From contig JAJQJQ010000005.1 of assembly GCA_028622995.1 (NCBI GenBank), positions 8,122,001-8,186,000 of the forward strand: DNA of 64,000 nt, in the 5' to 3' direction. Made by a program: the position numbers and the translations under genes. Under the pieces are notes generated by a model. The model ran no database searches and was not told where the DNA came from. It saw only the letters and a program-made list of their open reading frames with translations. Below, one piece after another: positions 1 to 10,618 of this stretch. How positions within the stretch are numbered: position 1 is the first letter of the stretch; each line of letters opens with the position of its first letter. The DNA comes from Panagrolaimus kolymaensis (lineage: Eukaryota > Nematoda > Chromadorea > Rhabditida > Panagrolaimidae).

Positions 1-2241
1 TAAACGGATGCCCCACCTACGATGAGTTTCCATCCAACATTTTGATAAACTAAAAAGCTGACAATAATAACTCCAACACCTCCATTTGCCATTGATGTTG
101 CATAAGTTAGAATCATTCTTGGAACTACATCATCATTCCCCACAGCAAATCGAGGATCCATATTTGGTCGGGCCATGTGACCATATTGGGGGTTATGATA
201 ATTGTTATCCTAAATGATGAAATAAAAAATGAGCATTATATTTTTTAGACATACTGTAATAGCTCGGAAATGATCTCTATGAATTGAAGTAATTGGTCGT
301 CCACTTTTATAAGCAACAAAGCGACGAAGAAGTGATGAAAGTCCAAGACTAAATCGAAATTCCAAATCTTCGGTATAATCATTGACAAGTTGGGGAACGT
401 TTACAGTAATTGTAAATTTGAAAGGATGTTTGTATTTCCATGCCGTTTCGAGGTTTTTAGCATATTCTTGCCCAATAATGTCCGCCACATTCTCTGAAAA
501 ATTGGATAGTTAGTCGTTAACTTCGATAAAAAAGTAATACCATAAAGTTCTTGTTCAAGGCTCCAAATTCTTGACATTAAAGCTCCACTGCATTTATCTT
601 CAAGATCTTCAGTAACACATTTATCTACCCAACGAGCCAATTCATCTTTATATCGAGCAATTTTGTCAGGGTCATCAGAAAATTCCTGAACATCATTAAA
701 TCGATCTATGATAGCTTCAAGATGCTCAATTTCAACATGAAAATCAGCTGATACTTTGAGGTGGACTTCTTGGCGAATTCGTTGTTGTTGTTCACGATAT
801 TTTTGTTCAAACTCAGAAAATCTTTTTCGACAATCATTAAATTCGCGATTCTTTAGTTCGAAGTCAAGCTTGAGGCGTTGTTTCTCTTGGTTAGCAAGGT
901 TAGTAACATTATCAAGATTATCCTTCATGTCATTTATAATTTCATGAGCTCTTCTATCATGAGCTTCAAATTTGGTTCGAATAGCTGCTTTTGAAATAAT
1001 GCGTTCAAAATTTGATTCGAAACTGAGGAACTCTGATCGACGGCGAGCGTGCTCTTCTTGTTGATAAGCATTTTTGATATCACCGCGTTCTTTCATTCGT
1101 TGTTCAAGAACTTCGCGAGCAGATACAAAAAAGACACGATCTTTGCATTCGTTAGCGCTGCATGATTTGAGTTCGTCAACTAGAAAATGAACAAAGCGTT
1201 GCATATGTTGATTACGAACTTGTTGAATTTGTTCATCATCTTCTGCCGAACTTGCATCCCAGCGATTATTTAGGATAAATACATTTGGGCGTGAAAGTTT
1301 CTTACTTACTCGAAGGAAAAAGTTTTTCTCCTGAAAGAATAATAACAATGAAAGGCGCACAAAAAAAGTGAATTAAAGAAACTAACAGCTTGGGTTAAAG
1401 TTGATTCAGAATTGCATACAAGCACAAAAACATCAGCATCCAAACAATGTTTATCAATCCAGTTATCATATTCCGGTGATAAATCAACGCCAGGGCTATC
1501 AACGAGGACAACCTCATTTTGTAGCAATTTTGAGCTAGCTTTTGGGTAAAGAACAGTAACTAATGAATCATTTTGAAGATTGGTTGAAGAACCATTAACT
1601 TGACTTAAAGCATTTCCAAGCCGTTGTAAATCAGAGATGGGAAGCTTCGTATCACTGCCTTCAATTTGTAACATTTTTTCATTCTCTGAACCACCTTCGA
1701 CTAAAAATAAACCAAATAAAAAATTAAAGGATATTTGTATGAAATATCAAACCTTTCAAAAAGCTGCTGGTAGTATGCCCAATTCCTTGTGGTAATAATT
1801 TTTGATGCAACATAGCATTGATTACCGTGCTTTTTCCATTACTTGTTCGACCAAAGAAAACTACCTTCATTTTATCCCGATTGAACATTTGCTGAATTGT
1901 TGCAATTGAATCTTGAAATCGTTTGACTTCATTGATTTCTTTATCAGGGACAAATCTGTCTGTTTCATCTCCATCTAATGAAAATAAAATATTATCCTTT
2001 AAAATTTAGATTAAATGGATACAAACCGTCATAGAATTTAGCTAAGCTATGAACGCATTCTTCTAAGCTATTGTAAATATCTTTCATTGAATTTTTAGCT
2101 TCAGTAAATCGTTTCAATGGTTCATCGCGGCTTGTTTTTCCTGAAATCTTTCATCATTAACTTTTAAATGATAATTTTTTGTTTAAACTTACGCCCTGTA
2201 TCACCACCACCATTTAAATGATGAGGTATGGTACCCGACAT
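1..2241 (-). CDS. fzo-1: Mitofusin (outer mitochondrial membrane fusion GTPase), 3' end beyond window
   Basis: Dynamin-related GTPase that tethers and fuses outer mitochondrial membranes. Hand-built exons on the minus strand: 2193-2241, 2027-2140, 1753-1974, 1387-1700, 541-1330, 255-493 and 1-209 (continuing off the window), in frame for about 645 residues. Seen directly: P-loop GRTSNGKS near residue 95, a DSPG switch motif near 194, NNRWD as the G4 motif near 255, then long charged coiled-coil segments (HR1 region) and the start of the C-terminal membrane segment at the window edge. The order and spacing match mitofusins. The start Met at 2241 opens a short polar N-terminus; nothing upstream argues for an earlier start. 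The last membrane hairpin and HR2 lie outside. Family assignment is firm; the exact ortholog name follows the usual single-copy nematode gene. Confidence 0.93.
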
Positions 2242-4250
2242 ATCTCCAGGAGAGGTAGGTGAATGAATAATTTTGATGAAGTTTTTCGAAGAAAACAAGA
2301 GATGAACCAATGGAATAGAAAACCACCGGTGTCACTTGTTTTCAAAAAAAAGTTTTTTAACTCAAATAATAGTTGATTGCAAGAAAGCAAAAATAAAGAA
2401 AAAAGAAAAAGCTGATGAATTAAATAATGACGTAATAACGAAGGCGACGATGATTGAAAGAAAGTTTTCAAGTGACTAGAATTTCACCATTAAAGCAGCA
2501 GTCGAAGAAAAAGGTTTGAACTTATTGATAAATATTAGGAACATTATGCCCTTTTCCGCGGGATATATATAATTGTTTATTGTTTGCTTTGCATGATCAT
2601 GATTAATAAAATTTTGTTAATCAACTATGATGGATCTTCGATGTGATGATTATAGCTTTTAATAAAAACTTTAGAACCGCCATTACATACATTTTCAATT
2701 ACAGTAGTTAAAAAGTCTCAAAGCGATCCGAAGTCAAGTACATACGTTCAATCAAAAATTTCTTGAGCATTTCGAATTTTTCTTCCATGTTTCAAAACTT
2801 TCCATTGCTTCAAAAAAAGTTGTTACATTTTTACAATAATTTTATTATATTTGCAAACGATATAAATTTAACATGTACCTTCCTCGATTGCTTCCTTCGT
2901 TCTTTCTTTTTTGTTGTTGTTGCTATCTTACGTATCATATTCTCGTGACCCTCCATTGAAGTTTATTTTTTCCTTCTCTTTTTTATTTATTTGTTTCTTT
3001 GCTTACCAAGCTGTTGCTGTCAGGATTTTTTTTAAGACTTTGATTTTTTCTCCTCATATTTTATTTTTGTTGCCACAAGCAAACCCACGTTTTTTTGTTT
3101 TAAAAACGGAAACGATAAAGGTCAAAGTCTTTAAAATTGGATCCCTCTTTTTCATCAAACTGTTTTTCTTTTTCTCTTGCTAAGTTTAAATTAGGCGTAA
3201 AAAATATGTTTGACAAAAATAACTGTTGATTTTTTAATTGTTTTCCTATTTTTTTAAATGAGTATCATTACAAAGTACAGGTTTATATAGTTAAATTATT
3301 TTTTGAATGCATCATCGAACTTTTTCATTTGTGTAAACAAATTGAGTTTTTTTTCCACCTTTTTTTATGTAAAAAAAATCAAGATCACGTAATTATTCGT
3401 GGAATGTCGCCTATGGATTTTCTTTTTTTGACCACAATGAAACGTACGTTCGAACGTTTGCTTTTTCTTTCGCGCAAAAATTCTTCGAAATCCGTGATGG
3501 GTTGCTTTGTTTGGGTAAACTCAATGCTAAAATGTTTTTTTTTCTCAATCAGCTGGGCCCTTGTTTACCCATTTTTTGTTTTAATGATATTGCAATTGCA
3601 ATTAAAAAGTGACCTTTGTACCTTAATTTTATTAGCAAAAAAGTTTCGTTTGACATTTTCGTGACACCAATACTTTTTTTCCAAAGACCTTTTTATTATT
3701 TTCAAAGCCATTTTATGAGAGACATAACTAAACAAATCCATTCAACCTTTTTTTTCGTTGCTGTTCAATCCAGGGTTGAACGCTTCCTTTTTATTTCTTC
3801 TTCCTCTCTCCCAAAAACTTTGCATTGATTCATTTTGCCGTTCTTACCGCGACGACCACTCCATTTAATGGTGTTTTTTTCCTCAATAAGCAAATGTTTG
3901 CTTTCTTACTTTGCTAAAAGAATGTATGTAATTTGTAGACTTCCAAGTGTCGGTCGGTTGCCAATATTGAATTTGAACTTCCTCATCGTTTTTCTTCTCA
4001 TTTTTATTAGCTGAAAAACGAAATATAAACCTTCCCGTTCACCACATTTCCTTTCCATCGCCACCATCTGTTTAAACTTTTTTGTTACATACGCCATGGA
4101 ATTTAATGAAATGCTTATTTAAAAGTTAAAGAAAGAAAAAATTTAATAAGCTCTATTGTTTTGCAACGTGTTTTTTTTCGTCAACATTTTTTGTCATACC
4201 ATTGTTTGTCTTCCGAGTTGCTGCTACCTCTTTATTTTCCTTACTGCCAA
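2242..4250. other. Intergenic, T-rich; probable promoters of fzo-1 and the LMBR1-like gene
   Basis: About 2 kb between divergent genes. Open frames here are low-complexity Phe/Leu/Ser stretches produced by poly-T and show no family resemblance. A TTTCAG acceptor at about 4290-4295 suggests that a 5' exon of the LMBR1-like gene may sit somewhere in this stretch, but I could not identify it. Confidence 0.5.
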
Positions 4251-6118
4251 ATGAAAGATCATTTTATGGAATTTTCACATTTTGTCTGGTTTCAGGGTCC
4301 AGAAACAGTGGATTATTTGTGGAACTTTATATCTTCAACATTTTCTGATCCATCAGAATTTGAAACAAGCAATGCAAGAACCTTCCAGGTCGATGATTCA
4401 ATAGATTTTGAAGAAACAGAATTTCATAGTTTTGTTCGAAAACATATCGTAAGTTTTATTTTTCTTTGACTTTGTTTTATTTACTCATTCGTACTTTTCA
4501 GATTATATTACTGTTATTTTTAATTATTTACCTCATGAGCTTTTGGATAATTCGATATCTCAAAACAAAACCTGATAATGATGAACTTTATGCTGGAGAT
4601 GAGGACTTTTTGGTTTATAGAATTTCGTAAGTTTACAATCTTTTTTTTTTCTTCAAATCTCAATGTCATGTTTTAGGATTTGGATGTGTTCGTGTTCATT
4701 AGCAACTTCAATTGGAGCTGTAACTTTGCTACCATTTTCAATTTTGGGATCAGAAGTTCTTCAACTTTATCCTGATAATTATTATCTAAAATGGCTCAAT
4801 TGGTCGCTAATCAATTCAATGTGGACTTATATTTTCACTCTTTCAAATCTTGCTTTATTCTTTCTCCTTCCGTTCGCTTATTTCTTCCTAGAATCTCAAG
4901 GTCTTTCGTTCAATCAAAAAGGTCATCATCAAACTAAAACTTTTCGAGCCCGATTTGTTGAAACAACTATCGTTTGCTTCCTTGTTCTGGTGCTTTTCGT
5001 TGTTCTTGCAGAAGTTATCTATTCATTTTATCAATCAACCTTCACATTTTCGTTATTCAATTATTCCATTCCGCTTGTATATTCTCTTGTTTCTATGATT
5101 GGTGTATGTATTTTACTTATTTCAACTCCACTTGGATTCTCTCGAATGTTCGATGTTTGTTCAAATTTGCTGATTACTCCTAAATCAAATTCAAACGATT
5201 CGATGTCATCCACAGAAAACGAAGATGTTCAAAAGTTAGAAGAATGGTCTCAAAATCGTCGTAAAAATGGTTATTTGAATTTACCAAAAAGTTTTGTGGA
5301 TTCCAATGGTTGTTGTTTTACAAGAGGATCATTTTTAGATGGAAGTAGTGGTGATGCTGATAGTCTTCTTCGACCGATAAAACAACTCAAGTTAATTACT
5401 CCACCTAAATTCTCATTTATTCGACGAACCCTTACTAGAATTTTATATGCTTTTGAACTCTTGAAGTATCCTGTTATCATGTTAGGATTACTCTTGCTTA
5501 CTGTATGTTTTAAGTTTTCTTTTCTATTTTTGATTTATTGAATGATTTCAGGTTTTATCCGTTTCAATGGTTCTTGTCAATTCGTTGCAACTACTGTTTG
5601 GCTATCGAGCTTTACCTGCTTATGTTCAATATGTTGAGCTTCGTTCTAGGCATACTTTTGGAATTCTTGGTGCTATAGTTGAAACCATCATTATTATGTA
5701 CGTTTAAGCATTTTTGATGACACTAATCTTACATTATGCTCTTTTTAGGTACATCGCAATTGCTTCGTTTGTTGGTATATATTCAATCCCATTCCTTTCA
5801 AAATATCATCCAAAGAAGGGCTCAACATCGATGACAGGAATCATTGGAAATTGTGCATTAATTTTGTTATTATCCTCAGCTTTACCTGTACTTGCAAGAA
5901 CTCTTGGAATAACGTCTTTCGATTTACTTGGAGCATATGGTCGTCTTGATTGGATCTCAAATTTTTCGCTTATAATGGGTTACAACTTTTTCTTTGCTGT
6001 TTTTACTATTCTCTCATTGGTAAACAAATTTACGTCGCCGGTTCGACGTGAAATTTATCGTCGTATTTGTGCTATTACTCGTCGCGAATCATCTGTAGGT
6101 CGTAATAAAACTGACTAA
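4251..6118 (+). CDS. LMBR1L: LMBR1/LMBR1L-like multi-pass membrane protein
   Basis: Homolog of the limb-region-1/lipocalin-interacting membrane receptor family, polytopic proteins of plasma membrane or ER. Exons: 4251-4448, 4502-4626, 4677-5502, 5552-5697, 5749-6118, in frame for 554 residues. Family signatures seen: an LLPFSILGSEVL block, LALFFLLPFAYFFLESQG, a conserved loop followed by SRMFDVC, and near the C-terminus IIGNCALILLLSSALPV followed by RTLGITSFDLLG. About nine hydrophobic segments are visible. The conserved C-terminal block ends close to the stop, as in animal homologs. The start is uncertain: the Met at 4251 is in frame, but a TTTCAG acceptor at 4290-4295 could join an upstream exon. 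The central loop contains an acidic/Ser-rich and a Cys-containing insert not conserved with vertebrate proteins. Confidence 0.88.
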
Positions 6119-6374
6119 AAATTGTTTTTTGTTTGTTTATATTTGTTCTGTTTACTAATTTGTTATTGGATGTTTTTCTTGGTTTTCGATTGTAAAAATT
6201 TGTATGTTTTCTGTTTGCTTGCCCAAATATTTTACTTTATTGTTATTTTACTGGTTTTAAAAAAACGTGTAACAAATAAAAAGGAACGTATTTTTTGTGT
6301 TTCAATTGGAATGTCAAATAACAGAATTTGAATGAAATTCTTATTCGATCGAAATTTTAACGGTTAGATCGAAT

Positions 6375-6686
6375 ATGGTTTTAATTTCGCCGCTTAATAT
6401 GATTGCCCCATATTCATCCTTGATTACGGTAATCTTCAAACATAAATATTTTTCATTCGAAGTCATGAAAGTAAATTAGGTTAAATATCTTGTTGTCACA
6501 AAAGCAGAAAAAAATACATCTTTTTAGTTGCTTCAAATGCGACGAGATTCATTAATGTATGTTAGACGAAATCGTAAAAAGATTTCACTTGCCGCTGAAA
6601 CCCTTCTCATGGCACCATCCATTTTTCGACAAGCTAAACGAACTATTTTCTATCTTCGTTCACATTGGGGGATGTACAAAATTTAA
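6375..6686 (+). CDS. Possible small two-exon protein (70 aa), unknown
   Basis: Not a recognised family. Exon 6375-6428 (18 codons, GTAATC donor) joins exon 6528-6686 (acceptor TTTTTAG) in frame, giving a 70-residue basic protein with an Arg/Lys-rich core (VRRNRKKIS) and a C-terminus ending HWGMYKI. An AATAAA signal follows within 25 bases. It begins about 260 bases after the LMBR1-like stop on the same strand, a spacing compatible with a downstream operon gene. An alternative is a single-exon start at the Met at 6537, with the TTTTTAG as a spliced-leader acceptor. Evidence is only frame, splice signals and poly(A) signal. Confidence 0.38.
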
Positions 6687-7139
6687 TAAATAAAAATAAA
6701 GCCCCTAAATAACTAAATTCAAAAATGATATTGTATCATTTGCATTATTTTTTTATACTTCCCAGAAAAATCTTTGTATCTTAGGTTCACCATTTTTTGT
6801 GTAAATAAAGTTTCCATTTGAAGGTTTATCATATGCTTTATGTCAAGAAAAAATCTGGAAATCATAGCCAAAAGTTAGTAGTGTAAGAAAAAGAGAGAAA
6901 AATTTAAAGGCTGAGAAAATTAAAAAATGATGCATGCTCTAAAAGAAATTCTTTATATTTTTTTGCATTTTTTCTTGGTGGTAGAAGATAAAATTAGTAT
7001 AAATACTAATCATCATTATTCTAACTTTTAACATTGATTTTTTTTCCAATCATTTATTCAAAGCTTCCATCATCGTTCAATCAAGTTGCTGTTTTCTTTT
7101 TCTTTGCCTCAAGTGATCAAGCGTCCATCAAAAAAAAAT
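6687..7139. other. Intergenic, probable promoter of the myristoylated Lys-rich gene
   Basis: AT-rich, no convincing coding frame or RNA structure. It holds a poly(A) signal for the upstream small gene and AT-rich sequence before the start at 7140. Confidence 0.4.
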
Positions 7140-7927
7140 ATGGGAGGTGGTTGTTCTCGTGTAAAAGATGCCATTGGTGAAAAGAATCCATTAAAAAACA
7201 AAAATGGTAAATATTATGATAAAGAACCTAAAGAACATTATGATCAATTAAATACTGATCAAGATTTGGGTGGTCAAACAACGGTGGCTCATATTTACAA
7301 AAAAACAAGGTAAGTAGTATTTTTTATGGTTTAAAGTTTTTAATGGAAAGGAAATTTTTTTCAGAGAAGTTATTGGTCAACCTGCAGCTGATATGATGAC
7401 AAATCCAATTGATTGGGCAGCTGATTATGGAATATCATTCAAAAGTCGTCCATCACCATATGATTTTCCTGCATTTGAAAAAAAAGATGAACCAGTATGT
7501 TTCATTTTAACTGGGTTATTTACTTATTACTTCTTTTTTGTAGGCCAATCGACACGCATCCATTGATGTTGTTGTGGAAAAAACATTATCAGGTGGTGAA
7601 AAAGTTCAAAGTTGTCTATCATCAAAACCACAATCAAAAAAAGATAACAACAATAATTCAAAGGAAAAATCTAAACAACATCAACAAGCAGCTCCTGAAA
7701 AATCAACTGAAAAGAATGCTAAACAACAACAACAAATAAAATCAAAATCAAGTGATGATAAACCTGGAGCAGATAAACCTTCTGGTGATAAAACTCCGGA
7801 AAAAGCTGTCAAAGGTTCACCTGATAAAGCTCATGAAAAATCTGCTAAGAAGAAGAAAGGTGGTGGAGGTAAAAAGCCTGTTTCAACTAATGCTGTTTTG
7901 GATGATTGCTCAATTAAAGACGAATAA
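7140..7927 (+). CDS. Predicted N-myristoylated, lysine-rich hydrophilic protein
   Basis: No family recognised. Exons 7140-7309, 7365-7494 and 7544-7927 give 227 residues in frame. The N-terminus MGGGCSR fits an N-myristoylation site (Gly2) with an adjacent Cys that could be palmitoylated, so membrane anchoring is inferred. The middle exon carries a moderately conserved-looking block with NPIDWAADYG. The C-terminal half is Lys/Gln/Ser/Pro-rich low complexity with repeated DKP/SPDKA-like units, then KKKKGGGG and an acidic tail. The start at 7140 is preferred over an upstream in-frame Met because it creates the myristoylation context. Stop is followed by AATAAA signals. Could be a cytoskeletal or scaffold protein; no function claimed. 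Confidence 0.75.
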
Positions 7928-8095
7928 TACAATGTAAATAAATTTTGAATACTTTAATAATGTCATATTTTTGTAACAAAAATGTATTTTCTTAATAAAT
8001 TTTATTTTTCTGTCTGTATTATATTTGATGTTTTTATTTACCCATCATGTATGCATTATGTTCCTTTCAACTAAACAAAAAACTGTTAAAGCAGC

Positions 8096-8233
8096 TTATC
8101 GTTTTCCTTGATCAAGACGTCGTTGATGAAGTCGGATATGTGGTCATTCACTAAAAGATAATGTTTGTAAAGGCGATTCAGAAGTTAAAGACACAACCTT
8201 ATTTCCGCCTCAGTATTGCATACACCAACCTAT
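8096..8233 (-). pseudogene. Decayed terminal exon with two in-frame TGA codons
   Basis: On the minus strand a GTTTTAG acceptor at 8234-8240 opens a 46-codon frame that looks coding (Ser/Leu-rich, ending PHIRLHQRRLDQGKR and TAA at 8096-8098) but contains TGA at 8210-8212 and 8144-8146. I do not recognise the protein. Either it is a remnant in which CGA or TGG codons became TGA, or the TGA codons are recoded; no selenocysteine insertion element was identified. It could also once have been the last exon of the gene at 8447-9136. Confidence 0.3.
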
Positions 8234-8446
8234 CTAAAACTTTGCAAGTTTTGTGCATAAAATAAGAAAGATGGTTAAAAGTTATTTATTTATAATTCAC
8301 AAGACATGACAAGCATATAATAAAACAAGATACAAAGAAAAGCTGAGAAACAAGAATAAATAGTAATTCTCAAATCTTTCGTATCTAATAGTTAGTACAA
8401 GAGACCCAAAAAATGACAAAATAGTTAAACAAAATTAAGCAAAAGG

Positions 8447-9136
8447 CTAATGAATACAACACCAATATAAAGGATTTCTTTCAGGAGAAGAAAAACGACC
8501 ACGTTGATGTTTTGCACCAGATTCATTGACTTTGTCATCGATTTGTTTGACATTAAATGATTGAACATTGTCAGTAAAGACTGAAGGAGCATTAGAATAA
8601 GTTGAATCATAGCGTACAGTTCTTTTTTGAAGACCAGGCAAACATTCTTCGAAATCACATTCGGCACCAGGCTTTGGTTTGAGAGATGGACATTGGACCA
8701 AAGGAGAAGAAAGAGCATCATCAGCCTTTAATTTTGGAGCAGAAGAATCATTCAAAGAGGAACACGAAGCATCAGCTTTAAGTTGCGCACCAGGTTCACA
8801 GTCATTTTCGTCGATTTGTTTAACATTTAATAATTGAACATTGCCAACAATGACCTTTGAAACATTAGAATAAGTTGAATCATTGCGTTCACTTCTTTTT
8901 GAAAGACCATTTGAGCATTCTTTGAAATCACATTCAGCGACATCAGTTTTTGATTTTATAATTGAAGAGTCAGCTAAAGGTGAGCAAGACGCATCATATT
9001 TTGTTTTGAGAGCCGTACTGTCATTCAAAGGAGAAGATGGAACATCATCAGTCTTTGATTTGAGAGTTGAACAATCATTCAAAGGAGACAAAGGAGAACA
9101 AGGAACATCATCAGCTTTTGATTCAGATTCCATCAT
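8447..9136 (-). CDS. Internally duplicated acidic/Ser-rich protein, unknown
   Basis: A 229-residue single-exon frame; family not recognised. It consists of repeated units. Short repeats of the form SPLND(C/S)S..LKSK(T/A)DD occupy the N-terminal half. A longer module (CDFxECxxGLxKR, then DSTYSN, NVQ and NVKQIDxxxxxxGA) occurs twice, around residues 70-125 and 155-212, with clear divergence between copies. The protein is hydrophilic, has no signal peptide or membrane segment, and ends WCCIH, whose last four residues resemble a CaaX box only loosely. Conservation of the reading frame through a duplicated module argues that it is, or recently was, a real gene. Two Met codons are adjacent at the start. 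Confidence 0.6.
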   Translation of the reverse strand: MMESESKADDVPCSPLSPLNDCSTLKSKTDDVPSSPLNDSTALKTKYDASCSPLADSSIIKSKTDVAECDFKECSNGLSKRSERNDSTYSNVSKVIVGNVQLLNVKQIDENDCEPGAQLKADASCSSLNDSSAPKLKADDALSSPLVQCPSLKPKPGAECDFEECLPGLQKRTVRYDSTYSNAPSVFTDNVQSFNVKQIDDKVNESGAKHQRGRFSSPERNPLYWCCIH

Positions 9137-9660
9137 GTTTCAGCAGAACAAATATTAGTTTAGAGAAGAGATAAACCCTAAAAACAAATACATAAGTAAG
9201 TAAGTAACTTATTCGACAAAAATGTTACACACGCAAAAGATCAAATTGAGAAAACAATTGAACACGAAGAAAAAAGCTGGTAAAAATATTCTCGTTTTGA
9301 GTTGAACGAACAAAAAAAATGAATGGAAGAAGCAAAAGTAAGTAAATGAAGCGCGAGAGAAAGAGAAAGCGAAGGATATTGTAAACGCGAGCAAATAAAA
9401 GAAGCAAGCGGCAAATTTGATTGAATTTGTATGGTTGCTTACGCAAGAAATTATTGGGCATTTATCTTGCAGAATATAACCAGACCATGCCAATTCAATA
9501 ATTAAAACAACAGTGAAATTCTTACAAACTTTAGTCATTTATAAAAATTAATTAAACACCACCGAGGAATCTAACTTTCAGAAAATCGCACGCAAAAACA
9601 CCAAAAAATTTGAACATAAAATTCTCTTTCTTTTCTTTTGAATTAAAAATGTGAGTGGTC
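9137..9660. other. Intergenic between the duplicated-repeat gene and the RNA candidate
   Basis: A/G-rich on the plus strand. Open frames on the minus strand are Phe/Leu-rich by composition. It probably holds the promoter of the minus-strand gene ending at 9136 and any upstream polymerase III elements of the RNA candidate at 9661; I could not identify a specific element. Confidence 0.4.
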
Positions 9661-9970
9661 GCCGGGTGTAGTGGCGAGCACTTGTAAACGCCAAGTTTGT
9701 GCTCCGGCTTCAACTACGAATAAAAAGTTAAGAGAAATTCTAAAGAATTTGAATTTCTCACAGTGTTTGGCGGTTCACTGTTATCTCTTCCTTCGGGAAT
9801 TGGAACGTATCCCCTTATTCGTAGTTGTAAACTATGAGGTTGCTGCAAACCTACAGCTAGTGTTGACCTTGAGTATCTCAATAGAATCAGGGAACACTGG
9901 AAAAACTCTATCTTCGGGTACGGTTTTCTTAGACTAAGCAGCCGGTCATTAAGTTGACCGAGGACTTTTT
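9661..9970 (+). ncRNA. Structured RNA candidate, SRP (7SL) Alu-domain-like 5' end
   Basis: A comparatively GC-rich island of about 310 bases in AT-rich DNA. It opens with GCCGGGTGTAGTGGCG, which differs from the start of vertebrate 7SL RNA mostly by transitions. GGTGT (9664-9668) can pair with the following GCACT around a GTGGCG loop, and TGTAA follows, like the U-GU-NR motif; GCC at the start can pair with GGC near 9706. Other stems: 9711-9723 with 9814-9826 (13 bp), a 9-bp stem (GAGAAATTC/GAATTTCTC), ACAGTG/CACTGT, two TTCG-capped stems, TTGAG/CTCAA and CGGTCA/TGACCG, then a T5 run at 9966-9970 like a polymerase III terminator. The universally conserved SRP helix-8 motif was not found, so identity is open. 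Confidence 0.5.
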
Positions 9971-10618
9971 GCAAAAAAAATAATTTTTTTCTCATTTTTA
10001 ACCATATTCAGCATCAGAGAGCATCAGCGAACCCATTGCCGAGATAGGTGGTTGTAAACATTAATCCACCCTAAATTACCCTATTCTGAAAGTTTCATAC
10101 GTATAAAACCCCCAAAATGGCAGGGTTTCTTCATTAGGCGTTTCCATTGGGGTTTTATTCTTTACTCCTCCCAATTCAACTTGTAAATGTGATTTTCTAG
10201 AAGGCTTTGTACCTGTTCTCAGTTAGTAAGCTGATGAGTTTTAACAAGCTTAAAGTTTTTCTAATTCCAACCAAAAAAACGTTATTTACTTTCTTCAAGG
10301 TGAAAAGCCCATGAATGATGTATTGGATTTAAATTTAAGCTCTCGACACATAATAAAACTAACAAGTTTGAAAACAATTTATAAAAATGCTTCATATTTA
10401 TGTTAAAGCTATGATAAGAAAACAAAAACTGAATAACAACATACAGTAAAAAAGTAATAACAATTATAACCGGTTTAATTAATTGCAATGGCAAAATTTG
10501 AGTATCATAAGAAAACAAAGAGTGTCGATGGAAAATTAAAGAACGATTATTTACAAATAGACAAAGATTAAACAAATACATGAGCTAAGACTAAATCTAA
10601 CACAAAGCTATCAGGTAA
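9971..10618. other. Intergenic with a 15-bp interrupted hairpin
   Basis: Contains a perfect inverted repeat, 10103-10112 with 10149-10158 (ATAAAACCCC/GGGGTTTTAT), continued inward by AATGG (10116-10120) with CCATT (10144-10148). A second small stem, GGTGG...CCACC, lies near 10047-10071. The rest, to the 3' end of polg-1, is AT-rich and without recognisable genes. Confidence 0.5.

Noticed and set aside
2763..3828. Several Phe/Leu-rich plus-strand open frames
   Set aside because: Composition-driven by poly-T; no domain, no consistent splice context, no family resemblance.
9914..9945. Possible telomerase RNA template near CTTAGACTAAGC
   Set aside because: It does not contain the complement of the TTAGGC repeat; no telomerase RNA features could be defended.
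9714..9995. Open frames on both strands across the RNA candidate
   Set aside because: The region is explained better by dense base-pairing and a T5 terminator than by either frame, neither of which resembles a protein family.
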